DNA of 64,000 bases from positions 739,501-803,500 of the forward strand of contig NC_008011.1 in assembly GCF_000055945.1 (NCBI RefSeq), written 5' to 3'. This stretch comes from Lawsonia intracellularis PHE/MN1-00. Its GTDB lineage: Bacteria > Desulfobacterota > Desulfovibrionia > Desulfovibrionales > Desulfovibrionaceae. Below the pieces are notes generated by a model. It was given only the letters and a program-made list of their open reading frames with translations, made no database searches and was not told where the DNA came from. This document shows, piece by piece, positions 1-8,956 of this stretch; position 1 is the first letter of the stretch; each line of letters begins with the position of its first letter. The translations under genes and the position numbers were made by a program.

Positions 1-156
1 TGTTATACTATAAATATAAGATAAGTTATATCTATAATGAATAATTTCAATCAGTAAGTGCCATATAAAAAAGTAGTCCTACGAATATTAATTAATATGT
101 AATAATAAAATAAAAAATACTGTTGTTATAACAAAATAATATATAACTAGTAGTAA

Positions 157-1638
157 TTACTCCTTTTCACCCCAAAATAACCAAAGGATTTCTTTTGATG
201 TAGGCTGTCCCTGATAGCTACCAATAATGAAAGCTATACCAGATAACAGTAAAGAAGGAACAATAGAATAAACATTTCCAAAAGAAAAATTAAAAATACT
301 TATACTCCAAAAAGTAATCATTCCTGTAATAATAGCACAAATTGCTCCTGTAGCATTTGCTTTTTTCCAATATATTCCAAAAAGAATTGGCCAAAGAAAT
401 ACAACTTCAAGGCCGCCAAAAGCAAAAAGATTAATCCATACCAATAGCATTGGAGGATCTAACGCTAGAACAAAAACAAGTAAACCTAATAACAATGTAC
501 ATCCAGTACTTATTTGCTTAATATGTTTTTGAGAAACAGACGAAATATCACCTTTCCATTTATAGTGAATGTAGACGTCTTTAACGATAACTGCTGATGC
601 TAACAAAAGCATTGTATCTACAGTTGACATAATAGCTGCTAATGGACCTGCTATGAATAATCCTGCCCAAAATTCTGGAAGTAATTTTACTATAAGAGAT
701 GGCATAACAAAATCTCCTATAGATAAATCAGGTATAATAACACGCCCGAATACTCCTGCTAAGTGTATATTTAATAGCATAAATCCAATAACAACTGTAC
801 CTATGATCATAGCTTTATGCATTGAATATGAATTCTTATAACCCATACATTTTTGAGCAGTTTGTGGGAGACCAAGAACACCAAAACCAATAAGTATCCA
901 AAAAGAAAACATAAGAGTAGGAGATAGAAGTCCATCTGGCCCTGTTGGAGTAATAAGTCCAGGATCTATATTCTTTAGGGTAAGAATACAGTTTTCTATC
1001 CCACCACCATTATAAATAACAACACATAAAATAAGTATAGAAGAAATAGCCATAACTATACCTTGTAACGCGTCTGTCGTTACTACCGCCCTGAACCCAC
1101 CAACAACAGTATAAAATGTCACTGTAAGAACAAAAATGACAAGACCATACTCATAAGAGAAACCAGTTATGGTTTGAAAAAGCCTAGCTCCACCAATAAA
1201 CTGTGCAAGCATTGCTGCCATAAAAAATGTAAGTAGCCCTATACAACAAAATACAACAAGAATATCACTTTGATAGCGAACACGAAGAAAATCTACTAAT
1301 GTTACTGCATTTACCTTTCGTGCCATAATAGCAAACCGCTTCCCAAGGATTCCAAGAGTTAAAAAAGCAACAGGAGCTTGAATCATTGCAAGTAAAACCC
1401 AACTTAATCCATACTCATAAGCAGCTCCAGGACCACCAATAAAACTACTTGCACTTGTATAACTTGCTATAATAGACATTGCTAAAATAAAACCACCCAT
1501 AGAGCGGCTTCCAATAAAGTACTCTTTAATAAATGTATCTGAATTTGTTATAGTAAGATGTTTATTTGTCAGTAGTGCAATAAAAAAAGTAAGTCCCAAA
1601 TATATGATAATGGGAATAAAAATAATATACTGCTGCAT
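157..1638 (-). CDS. panF: Sodium/pantothenate symporter
   Basis: Inner-membrane Na+/solute symporter (SSS family) that imports pantothenate, the coenzyme A precursor. The 493-residue protein is nearly all hydrophobic, with about 12-13 membrane segments. It matches E. coli PanF (about 483 aa) from memory along its whole length, including the N-terminal block EYFIGSRSMGG at about residues 39-49, SSFIGGPGAAYEYGL, QFIGGARLFQT and the late FGGLEVVFLWPI segment. It starts 2 nt after the stop of the yhdT-like gene, the same pairing as in E. coli, so the two are co-transcribed. For an intracellular bacterium this suggests reliance on host pantothenate, which is an inference. Confidence 0.93.
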   Translation of the reverse strand: MQQYIIFIPIIIYLGLTFFIALLTNKHLTITNSDTFIKEYFIGSRSMGGFILAMSIIASYTSASSFIGGPGAAYEYGLSWVLLAMIQAPVAFLTLGILGKRFAIMARKVNAVTLVDFLRVRYQSDILVVFCCIGLLTFFMAAMLAQFIGGARLFQTITGFSYEYGLVIFVLTVTFYTVVGGFRAVVTTDALQGIVMAISSILILCVVIYNGGGIENCILTLKNIDPGLITPTGPDGLLSPTLMFSFWILIGFGVLGLPQTAQKCMGYKNSYSMHKAMIIGTVVIGFMLLNIHLAGVFGRVIIPDLSIGDFVMPSLIVKLLPEFWAGLFIAGPLAAIMSTVDTMLLLASAVIVKDVYIHYKWKGDISSVSQKHIKQISTGCTLLLGLLVFVLALDPPMLLVWINLFAFGGLEVVFLWPILFGIYWKKANATGAICAIITGMITFWSISIFNFSFGNVYSIVPSLLLSGIAFIIGSYQGQPTSKEILWLFWGEKE

Positions 1639-1640
1639 AA

Positions 1641-2006
1641 TTATAATAATTCTGGATGATGTTCACTCTGTATTTGGGAGTTTATATCATTTGGGTCATA
1701 ATTTTGAATTGGTGTATCTAATGGAACTTCTTTAAAAAAGTAATGAATAATAAACCATAATATACAACAAAGTAGGGGAAACCCTATAAGACAACTGAAA
1801 AAAAACCAACAAGGGAATCCTAATATATAACTATACGTTAGGACATTCCCATTACAAATAACATAGGCAAAAAGCCACCACCATATACTATAAAAAATAT
1901 ATATACATGATGTTAACCATGCCTCATAATTTGATTGTTTATATTGTTTATATGTATGATTCTTATCATTTCTTGAAAAAATTTCTTTACTTAATCTATG
2001 CTGCAT
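1641..2006 (-). CDS. yhdT: YhdT/DUF997-family small membrane protein
   Basis: Small inner-membrane protein of 121 residues. It has a hydrophilic N-terminus of about 30 residues, then two membrane segments (about 31-52 and 68-92). The tail carries the family-typical KEVPLD motif after the second segment. YhdT proteins lie directly upstream of panF in many bacteria and are thought to accompany the symporter; their molecular role is unknown. The annotated ATG is immediately preceded by seven ATT triplets and no Shine-Dalgarno sequence can be seen. There is no other ATG before the first membrane segment, so the start is probable but weakly supported. The longer hydrophilic N-terminus is unusual compared with E. 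coli YhdT (about 80 aa). Confidence 0.8.
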   Translation of the reverse strand: MQHRLSKEIFSRNDKNHTYKQYKQSNYEAWLTSCIYIFYSIWWWLFAYVICNGNVLTYSYILGFPCWFFFSCLIGFPLLCCILWFIIHYFFKEVPLDTPIQNYDPNDINSQIQSEHHPELL

Positions 2007-2027
2007 AATAATAATAATAATAATAAT
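2007..2027. repeat. (AAT)7 trinucleotide tract abutting the yhdT start
   Basis: Seven perfect AAT units on the plus strand (ATT on the coding strand) directly upstream of the yhdT-like ATG at 2004-2006. The tract occupies the space where a ribosome binding site would lie. Slippage would change the distance from upstream signals to the start without changing the reading frame of the protein. Confidence 0.85.
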
Positions 2028-2151
2028 ATATACTTTTATTAGCTGAACTGTTAAAAGCCTATCAACATACTTTCTAATAACTAAAAAAAGTTATTTAGTC
2101 TAATACGATTTTCTTACTCAACAAAAACTCTCTTTTAATGTCATCTATTCA

Positions 2152-2487
2152 TTAAGGTTTGACATAAACAAAACCTTCTCTTTGTAACTGAACAATTTCA
2201 ACAACACCAGCAAGAGTAACTGTGCAAAAAGGAAATAAGTCTTTTGTTGTTATACCAAATTTTCATTGCATTGGCACACACGAAAAAGTACACATTTAGC
2301 CACAAAAGGTTAAAACTTTTCAAAGTATATATATTAGTTAAAAGTTGACCAACACCAATGCTTGCTAATAAAATAACTGAATATTTTTCATCTGGTAGTG
2401 CTAATAGTAGTTTATTATATTACTAAGAACTTATATCCAATTCTGAGCGTCATCTAAGTCTATATGAAGTAATAAGTCATAATACAT
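2152..2487 (-). pseudogene. Decayed DsrE/DsrF-like sulfur-relay family gene
   Basis: A broken reading frame of about 112 codons, too interrupted to appear as one ORF. From an ATG at 2487 it reads LHIDLDDAQNW, then an in-frame TAA at about codon 19 and VLSNII. It shifts frame near 2411 to LLLALPDEKYSVILLAS, continues through VYFFVCANAMK, shifts again near 2243 to DLFPFC, and ends GVVEIVQLQREGFVYVKP with a stop at 2152. The blocks DDAQ..., LPDEKYSVILLA, FxVCANAMK and VVEIVxLQREGxxYxKP appear in the order and spacing of intact DsrE-family proteins of about 110 aa, as recalled. One nonsense mutation plus two frameshifts make it non-functional. It stands upstream of yhdT-panF on the same strand, so it was possibly once part of that transcript. 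Confidence 0.82.
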
Positions 2488-2691
2488 ATAAATTCTTTTA
2501 TAAAATATTATAGTTAGATTATTAGAATAATATATTAATATTATACTAACATCATTAGCTATCTATTATAATTAGATTATTTATATAGTTATATACAACA
2601 TATAATAAATAATACATATTAAAAGAAGTATTACTTTATATATAAAACATATTTTTATCTAACCTTATTATTTTTCTATCTATAACTAATT

Positions 2692-4011
2692 ATGTTACAA
2701 CGCCATATTCTTGTTTCACCACTCTATAAAAATACTAAATTATCTTTTATTACATCTGTAACTCATGGATTAATTATTGGAGTCTGTGTTGGAAGTATCA
2801 TTTCTTTATATAGGTTAACACACACAGTATGTCTCAATTTTATACTACAGATATTACACCAATGGTTGAACTATGTATGGGTAATCCCATTATGGTTTTG
2901 TATACTTTTTATCATTTCCTGGATCATTGGTAAACTTGTAGCTTACGCACCACATATTGCCGGTAGTGGTGTCCCAGAAGTAGAGCTTACACTTACAGGA
3001 GATCTCCAATTACCATGGGGAAAAATTCTTATTTCTAAATTTATAGGAGGCTGGCTAGCTATTTTAGGAGGTCTTTCTCTTGGACAAGTAGGTCCTAGTA
3101 TCCAAATGGGAGGACTAATAGGAGATGGATTTAGTCGCTATTGGCTAAAACAACAATCTAACTTCCATATTATTGGAGGGATTGCTGCAGGAGTCTGTGC
3201 TGCATGCGATGCCCCAATTGCAGGCTTATTACTAGTTTTTGAACAAATAAAATATCCTATAACTATACGCTCTTTAATCATTACTATTTTTTCTGTGATT
3301 GGTGCACAACTTGTATTAACCTATGGATTTGGTATTAAAAGAATGTTTAACTTTGAGTCATTTCTTAGTCCTATATTAAATGAAACGCCACTACTTATAG
3401 CTACTGGCATTATAATAGGGATAGGAGGAGCATTATATAACACTATACTTTTATGGTTCAGAGAGAGGGAAAGTAAACAAAAAGTTGTTCCTAATCTTTT
3501 CAGAGCAGCTCCCCCTCTCTTTTGTGCTGGTGTATTAATTTTTTTTCTACCTGAAATTACAGAGGGCGGGGAAAACCTCATACGTCAACTTCCTAGCTTT
3601 TCATACTCATTATATTTTTTAGCGATTCTTCTTCTATTTAAAGTTATTTTCTCTGCATACAGCACTACAGGAAACATCCCTGGAGGTATCCTTATGCCTA
3701 TTCTTTCAATAGGTGCTACCTCTGGCCTCATACTTGGTAACATGTTTGCTCAACAAGAAGTTATTGGATATATGCAAGCAAAAAGTTATCTTATTTATGG
3801 TATGGCCGGGTTTTTTGCAGCAACTGTTAGAGCACCTCTAACAAGTATAATATTAGTAACAGAGATAACAGGAGCATTACAGTGTATTCCAGGAACATTT
3901 CTTGTAGGCTTTCTAAGTCATTTTACAGCTAACTTAGTACAATCTACACCTATCTATACATCTTTAAAAAAACTTGCTTATCTCAGACTTTATAATAACC
4001 GTAATTTATAG
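2692..4011 (+). CDS. CLC-family chloride channel/transporter with substituted gating glutamates
   Basis: Integral membrane CLC protein of 439 residues, the usual size of a bacterial CLC without CBS domains. The chloride-binding signature GSGVPE is at 91-96. The second signature GQVGPSIQMGG starts at 131, the third GGILMPILSIG is in the C-terminal half, and a Tyr lies in PIYTS near the C-terminus. In E. coli ClcA the second signature is GREGP, and its Glu148 is the external gate; here that position is Val133. The internal proton glutamate (E. coli Glu203, in IEEM) aligns with Gln185 in FEQI. Both proton-pathway acids are therefore missing. From the established biochemistry of the family I infer a chloride channel or uncoupled conductance rather than an H+/Cl- exchanger. 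The gene stands alone between AT-rich spacers. Confidence 0.88.
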   Translation: MLQRHILVSPLYKNTKLSFITSVTHGLIIGVCVGSIISLYRLTHTVCLNFILQILHQWLNYVWVIPLWFCILFIISWIIGKLVAYAPHIAGSGVPEVELTLTGDLQLPWGKILISKFIGGWLAILGGLSLGQVGPSIQMGGLIGDGFSRYWLKQQSNFHIIGGIAAGVCAACDAPIAGLLLVFEQIKYPITIRSLIITIFSVIGAQLVLTYGFGIKRMFNFESFLSPILNETPLLIATGIIIGIGGALYNTILLWFRERESKQKVVPNLFRAAPPLFCAGVLIFFLPEITEGGENLIRQLPSFSYSLYFLAILLLFKVIFSAYSTTGNIPGGILMPILSIGATSGLILGNMFAQQEVIGYMQAKSYLIYGMAGFFAATVRAPLTSIILVTEITGALQCIPGTFLVGFLSHFTANLVQSTPIYTSLKKLAYLRLYNNRNL

Positions 4012-4110
4012 TAATTATCCTGCTTTTATACTAAGCTACAAAACATAACTCACTCTACTCCCTTACTTATCTTAGCATAACTATAATTTATAAGCCCTTT
4101 AATTATTATC

Positions 4111-4857
4111 ATGAAAGAAACATTACATAATTATACATTTACGACAGGAGAAAAAATTACAGTCATAGTTAAAAAAGGTTCACCTAGACGTAAACATATT
4201 GCTATTTGTATAACAAGTAGAGGACAAGTTGTTATTACAATACCATATGGAGTAATGCAAAAAGATGCATTACAAATAATAAACAAAAAAGAAAATTGGA
4301 TTAAACATCACCTCATTAAAACTCTTAACAAACCTCAACCCTCTCCATTAACTTATACTACAGGAGAATCACATTTATACTTAGGAAAAAGATATTCTCT
4401 TATTGTTCTTAAAGAAAAAAAATCTCGACTATCCCTGCAACAACGTATCATACTTAACAAAAATGAAATCCAGGTAACTCCATTTTCCAACAACTCATTA
4501 ACAGTCAAAAGGCTTCTTTTTAAATGGTACTATGCTGAAGCTCAACAATATATTGCAAAGCAATTATATCTACTTTTACAACAAATCCCTTGGTTACAGA
4601 CAGTTCCTACATGGAAAATTAAAGCAATGCGGTGTTGTTGGGGAAGTTGTTCCCCACATGGCGTAATTACAATTAATACACACCTCATTAAAGCTCCAAC
4701 AATATGCATTAATTATGTGTTACTTCATGAAATAGCTCACCTTAAGGAGCACAACCATAGCCATAACTATTATAAATTATTAACAAAACTGATGCCAAAC
4801 TGGATAAACATAAAAACTCAACTAGAAAATATAGCACCATTTGTTTTAATGAGTTAG
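4111..4857 (+). CDS. YgjP/DUF45-family zinc metallohydrolase
   Basis: Predicted cytoplasmic metal-dependent hydrolase of 248 residues. The C-terminal half carries the zinc motif HEIAH at about residues 206-210, followed by HNHSHNYYKLL, which supplies the third histidine and matches the family pattern HExxH...HSxxFW. The N-terminal part contains the usual basic RRKHIAI segment and a GESHLYLGKRYSL block near residues 88-100. The segment CCWGSCSPHG before the zinc motif corresponds to the conserved RWGSC box. No signal peptide is present. The family's physiological substrate is not established. The gene sits 99 nt downstream of the CLC gene in the same direction and could share its transcript. 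Confidence 0.85.
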   Translation: MKETLHNYTFTTGEKITVIVKKGSPRRKHIAICITSRGQVVITIPYGVMQKDALQIINKKENWIKHHLIKTLNKPQPSPLTYTTGESHLYLGKRYSLIVLKEKKSRLSLQQRIILNKNEIQVTPFSNNSLTVKRLLFKWYYAEAQQYIAKQLYLLLQQIPWLQTVPTWKIKAMRCCWGSCSPHGVITINTHLIKAPTICINYVLLHEIAHLKEHNHSHNYYKLLTKLMPNWINIKTQLENIAPFVLMS

Positions 4858-5210
4858 TAATATTTTTTACAATATAATTAAAAAGTTAAATAATATAATA
4901 CCATATCAAAATATTTTTATTTACTCTAATTAATATATCTAGAAGTGATAAATAAATATCTTTGAAATATAGAATTGACTATATTGTATAATAAATATAG
5001 AATATACGTTATTTAATAATAAATATTTTAATATTACAGTACCTTTTTAATGAGAATAAAAAATATACAAAATAGAATATAAAAAACTCAATTAATCAAA
5101 CTAGACAACAAACTACTAGCTCTCTTTAACTGTATATTTTTATTTTAGGATTATTACATTGCGTTTTTTAGATAAATTTTATGACATGAATAGAACTTTA
5201 CAGGTAACAC
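4858..5210. other. AT-rich intergenic spacer
   Basis: About 350 nt without a recognisable gene. It is almost pure A/T, with several TATAAT-like strings that cannot be ranked by eye. It must contain the promoter of the LuxR-type gene at 5211. No hairpin terminator for the upstream metallohydrolase was found. Confidence 0.6.
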
Positions 5211-6785
5211 ATGGTAAAAGAACAGTCCCCTTCTACAGTTAGGACAAGATGTATTAAGCGTATAGTAGACCAATGTTCCCTATGGCATCACTGCATTCCT
5301 ATAGCATTTGCTTTTAGTCTTAGTAGTATAGGAAAAAGTTTTCTCTTTACCTTACCATTTTGGTCTAACCACTGGAAACCTAATTCAGAATCATTTTTTA
5401 TTAATAAACCTTATGGGCTTTGGATTACCTCGATAACTATTCTTCTACTTGGAATACTTCTTCACTATACTAATAAATTAAACAACGAAAATTCGTTAAT
5501 TCACAATTTTATAAAGTCATTCTCCCATATCATAAAACAAGTAGTACCTATAAAATCTCATAGGATTATATTATGGAAAAAGAGTCCCTTACAACCTCTC
5601 TTTGTTACTTATCTTATTGTAATACTCTTAAATATATTATTTGAACAGTTTCAACCCTACTTCTCAGACTTATTCAAAGAAACTATGTACTCTATTGAAC
5701 TAGGAGTCATAGTTTTTACAGGATTACTATGTATTTCTATTTTCCCACCTGTTTATGCATGTATTACTTATGCCTTAGCGATAGTATGTAATATTGCTTT
5801 TTATGAATGCACGCTGTATATTGATCCCAGCTATATACATATGTTTCAAGTAATAGCACCATTTTTAGCACTTCCACTTTTTATTATTGGTATTCCCCAT
5901 TTAGAACCACACTATAACATAACAAATCCTAAGAAAGTATCTAGACCTACTGTCAACATTTCAAATCACAGTTTACAGTATGTAGCCCTCTCCCTTATAG
6001 GTTTATTATCTACATTCCAATTCTTTCTTAATGCTGCAACAATAGATACATTTATTTTTATTAATGCTTATCTTTCAGAAAAATACTCTGCAACAATTTT
6101 TATGCTCAGCAGTCAGTTAATTGCAGCAATTTTTGCCATATGGATAATTAAATCTAAAGATAATGCACATCTTATGTTACTGCTTTTTATCCTGGGTCTC
6201 TTAGGAATCAGTACTATTCTTTATAGTATTCTTATCCAAAAAACTGTTCCAATAGCTATTCTCCAACTAGCTTCAGGCTTAATAACAATGTTTTGTATAA
6301 TAACATTTTCTATATTAGTGCATAGTCAAAAATGTATGTATAAAATACTTGCACTATCAATTTTTGTTATGAATATAGTTGGATATTTTTCTGGATATGC
6401 ATTATGGAATATAGCAATATTCTTAAAAAATTCCTCTAGCTCTATTATACATATACACATTCCTATATTAGGAATTGTTTCAGTTTTATCAATTCTATTA
6501 ATTCAATCTTTATATTACCATATTATGGATATATCCTATCTATGTTATATATTAAGTTCTCATGATAACAGTATGGATGTGTATGTTTACCAAGACAAAC
6601 TAAATACCCTTACACCTAGAGAAAAAGAAATATTGAGTCTTGTACAACAAGGGTTGAAGAATATTGAGATAAGTAATAGGTTAAGCATTACAGAGGGGAC
6701 GTTACGTGTTCATCTACGTAATACTTATCGTAAGTTAAATATTCAAGGACGACAAAGCTTAAAAAGCCTTCCTCATAATTTATAA
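5211..6785 (+). CDS. Membrane-anchored LuxR-type transcriptional regulator
   Basis: Protein of 524 residues with two parts. Residues about 20-455 form roughly 12 hydrophobic segments arranged like an MFS-type sensor or permease domain. Residues 464-524 form a classical LuxR/GerE helix-turn-helix (LTPREKEILSLVQQGLKNIE, then a recognition helix around EGTLRVHLRNTYRKL). Such membrane-LuxR fusions are one-component regulators that would read a signal in the membrane and bind DNA at its cytoplasmic face; the ligand is unknown. The ATG is preceded by a weak AGG, and an upstream in-frame start is not evident. A diguanylate cyclase follows 57 nt downstream on the same strand, so the two may be co-expressed. 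I do not recognise a named orthologue. Confidence 0.8.
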   Translation: MVKEQSPSTVRTRCIKRIVDQCSLWHHCIPIAFAFSLSSIGKSFLFTLPFWSNHWKPNSESFFINKPYGLWITSITILLLGILLHYTNKLNNENSLIHNFIKSFSHIIKQVVPIKSHRIILWKKSPLQPLFVTYLIVILLNILFEQFQPYFSDLFKETMYSIELGVIVFTGLLCISIFPPVYACITYALAIVCNIAFYECTLYIDPSYIHMFQVIAPFLALPLFIIGIPHLEPHYNITNPKKVSRPTVNISNHSLQYVALSLIGLLSTFQFFLNAATIDTFIFINAYLSEKYSATIFMLSSQLIAAIFAIWIIKSKDNAHLMLLLFILGLLGISTILYSILIQKTVPIAILQLASGLITMFCIITFSILVHSQKCMYKILALSIFVMNIVGYFSGYALWNIAIFLKNSSSSIIHIHIPILGIVSVLSILLIQSLYYHIMDISYLCYILSSHDNSMDVYVYQDKLNTLTPREKEILSLVQQGLKNIEISNRLSITEGTLRVHLRNTYRKLNIQGRQSLKSLPHNL

Positions 6786-6842
6786 GTATATAGAAAGTTT
6801 ATTTTACATTCACTCCAAAACCTATAACAGTAAAGGATTTGA

Positions 6843-7925
6843 ATGTTACATAATTCTAAAATAATCTTTCCTACCTTATCTATTCGGATATATTACTTTA
6901 TCTTCTGTATATTATCTATAGTGGTGGGCTGTACTGTTTTTCTACTAGTAAAGCAAAATGCTTCAGACTTATTCTTATATAATTTGTTAACTATCAATAC
7001 GACTATACTTAAAAATAAAACTTATCCTCAACATATCTTTCAATTAAATAAAAATAGTAACCAACTATTTTCTGAAAAAAATCTTTTTAGGAATAATCAA
7101 AACGTACCTAACCTACTATATAGTAATACTATTCACAAGTTTACTGAAAAAAATGATACTAAAGATACATTTAATTTATTGCTATTATGTTCTATCTTTT
7201 TTTTTGCTATACCATACATCATTTTTTATTTATTTGTAATATATCCATTTATCAACTTATGTCATACAATAGAATATTTATATAGCAAAAATAGTAATAA
7301 AAAAATATTTAAAACTACTATATTCGAATTCAAAAAAATTATTTCTATAGTCCAAAAAAATATTATTAAACAACAAGAATTATATCATAAACTACAAATT
7401 ACTAAAACAGAAAAAAAGTATATTCAACGTATTAATAGTATAGATTACACAACAGGGCTATTAGATAAAAAGTGTATTAATACGTATTTATCAAAATATC
7501 TTGGTTATAGTGTATTAACTATCTTAATGATAGATATTGATCATTTTAAAGCTTATAATGATACTTTTGGGCATGTTGCTGGAGATAAATGTCTTGCTGC
7601 TGTAGCAAGATGTATAAAAAATGCACTTAAAAGAAAAGAAGATATTGTATTTAGATATGGTGGAGAAGAATTTATTGCCTTACTCCCAAACACGGCAATA
7701 TCAGGTGCACATATTGTTGCTCAACGTATCCATAACTCTCTTACGCAAATGAAAATTCCAAACACTACTTCAACAGTATACCCGTTTCTTACAGTAAGTA
7801 TAGGTATTAATGAAGTCTTACCATACAAACATACTACACCAATAGACGCTGTCCATCATGCAGATATAGCACTTTATACAGCTAAACATAATGGTCGAAG
7901 TCAAACAGCTGTCCATTCTAATTAA
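6843..7925 (+). CDS. Membrane-bound diguanylate cyclase (GGDEF domain)
   Basis: Predicted to make cyclic di-GMP from two GTP at the inner membrane. The 360-residue protein has membrane segments at about 18-36 and 113-133, flanking an approximately 75-residue periplasmic stretch with no recognised sensor domain. A linker follows, then a GGDEF domain from about residue 200. The metal site is DIDHFKAYND (231-240), the active-site loop is GGEEF (273-277), and the inhibitory I-site RxxD is present as RKED (264-267). All catalytic residues are intact, so product-inhibited activity is expected. It lies 57 nt after the membrane LuxR gene and converges on the iron-transporter gene, leaving only 41 nt between stops. 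Confidence 0.9.
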   Translation: MLHNSKIIFPTLSIRIYYFIFCILSIVVGCTVFLLVKQNASDLFLYNLLTINTTILKNKTYPQHIFQLNKNSNQLFSEKNLFRNNQNVPNLLYSNTIHKFTEKNDTKDTFNLLLLCSIFFFAIPYIIFYLFVIYPFINLCHTIEYLYSKNSNKKIFKTTIFEFKKIISIVQKNIIKQQELYHKLQITKTEKKYIQRINSIDYTTGLLDKKCINTYLSKYLGYSVLTILMIDIDHFKAYNDTFGHVAGDKCLAAVARCIKNALKRKEDIVFRYGGEEFIALLPNTAISGAHIVAQRIHNSLTQMKIPNTTSTVYPFLTVSIGINEVLPYKHTTPIDAVHHADIALYTAKHNGRSQTAVHSN

Positions 7926-7966
7926 CTGGGATTAATATATGAAGAAATTCTTGAAGTTATAACATA

Positions 7967-8833
7967 CTAAAGAGCGACATCAAACCATACCCTTGCTAAC
8001 CAACCTATCACAAATGATACTCCTGCAACCCCAAAACTTATTATAATCATCTCTTGGAATGAAGGTAAAAATGGTTTTCTATGAATAACTGAGACTACAT
8101 ATGTAAAACATAAAATAATAAGACCAGCAGTAATAAGGCAAAAGATAAGTGCTATAATAGGTGAAGAACATATTATAAATGGAACTAAAAGTAGAGTTAC
8201 TGTTATGAGGTATGTTACACCAGTATATATAGCTGCTTTTAGTGGATGTTTATTTGTTTTCTCAGATCTTCGAGCAAGATATTCTGATGCAGCCATTGAA
8301 AGTGTTGCTGAAACCCCTGTAATAAACCCAGCCATACTGATTACTTTATTATCGTGGAGTGCAAATGTAAATCCAGCTAAAGCTCCTGTAAGCTCAACTA
8401 AAGCATCATTAAGTCCAAGAACCATTGAACTTATATAGGTTAAACCTTCAGACTCAATAAGAACAGCAAATTGTGATTCATGCTTCTCTTCATCTGCCAT
8501 TATATCTTTAGCCTCAGGAATTTCGTCACTAATACTTTGATATGCCTCAATTGCAGCAATCTCTCTAGATTCTAATAAATTGATAACAAAGACTAATCCA
8601 AAAATTTTTCCTAATAGTGTGAAAATCCATACTCTTATTGAACTTATTGATGGGCTACCCCCTATATACTTATTCCAAATTTTACTATGGTTATCCTCAT
8701 CTTGGGCCATTTGCTCTAAAATTTTTTTATTATGAAGTGAATTTGTTTGCTTAGATAACAATCTATATATTTGACTATCCGTGGCTTCATTATCACGCAT
8801 ACGACAAAGCATAGCTTGTGTTTCTGGACGCAT
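7967..8833 (-). CDS. Ferritin-like/VIT1-CCC1 fusion iron (manganese) transporter, MbfA-type
   Basis: Membrane protein of 288 residues combining two modules. Residues 1 to about 130 are a rubrerythrin/ferritin-like domain with two half-sites of diiron ligands: Glu16, Glu46 and His49 (DEDNH), then Glu91, Glu115 and His118 (DEEKH). Residues about 135-288 are a VIT1/CCC1 domain with about five membrane segments, starting at the typical GLNDALVELTGALAGFTFAL. Characterised relatives (MbfA) export iron and lower intracellular free iron and oxidative stress. That role, including direction of transport, is inferred here from family membership. There is a good ribosome site (AAGGAAG) 6 nt before the ATG. 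Confidence 0.88.
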   Translation of the reverse strand: MRPETQAMLCRMRDNEATDSQIYRLLSKQTNSLHNKKILEQMAQDEDNHSKIWNKYIGGSPSISSIRVWIFTLLGKIFGLVFVINLLESREIAAIEAYQSISDEIPEAKDIMADEEKHESQFAVLIESEGLTYISSMVLGLNDALVELTGALAGFTFALHDNKVISMAGFITGVSATLSMAASEYLARRSEKTNKHPLKAAIYTGVTYLITVTLLLVPFIICSSPIIALIFCLITAGLIILCFTYVVSVIHRKPFLPSFQEMIIISFGVAGVSFVIGWLARVWFDVAL

Positions 8834-8852
8834 TTACTCTTCCTTATCTTCT

Positions 8853-8896
8853 TTATAAAACAAGAAGACTACTATAGTAGTCTTCTTGTTTTATAA
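8853..8896 (-). terminator. Perfect 44-nt palindrome, probable terminator of the GntR gene
   Basis: A perfect self-complementary palindrome (22-nt arms, centre between 8874 and 8875) begins 60 nt past the stop of the leftward GntR gene and lies just upstream of the iron-transporter ATG. The outer part of each arm is A/T-only and supplies a short U run in either direction. A terminator is the simplest reading; a dimeric operator for the transporter gene is possible. Confidence 0.65.
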
Positions 8897-8956
8897 GAAA
8901 CTTGTTATAAATACTATTTGCTTTGTTATTATAAACTTGAACAACAGATAAATATA

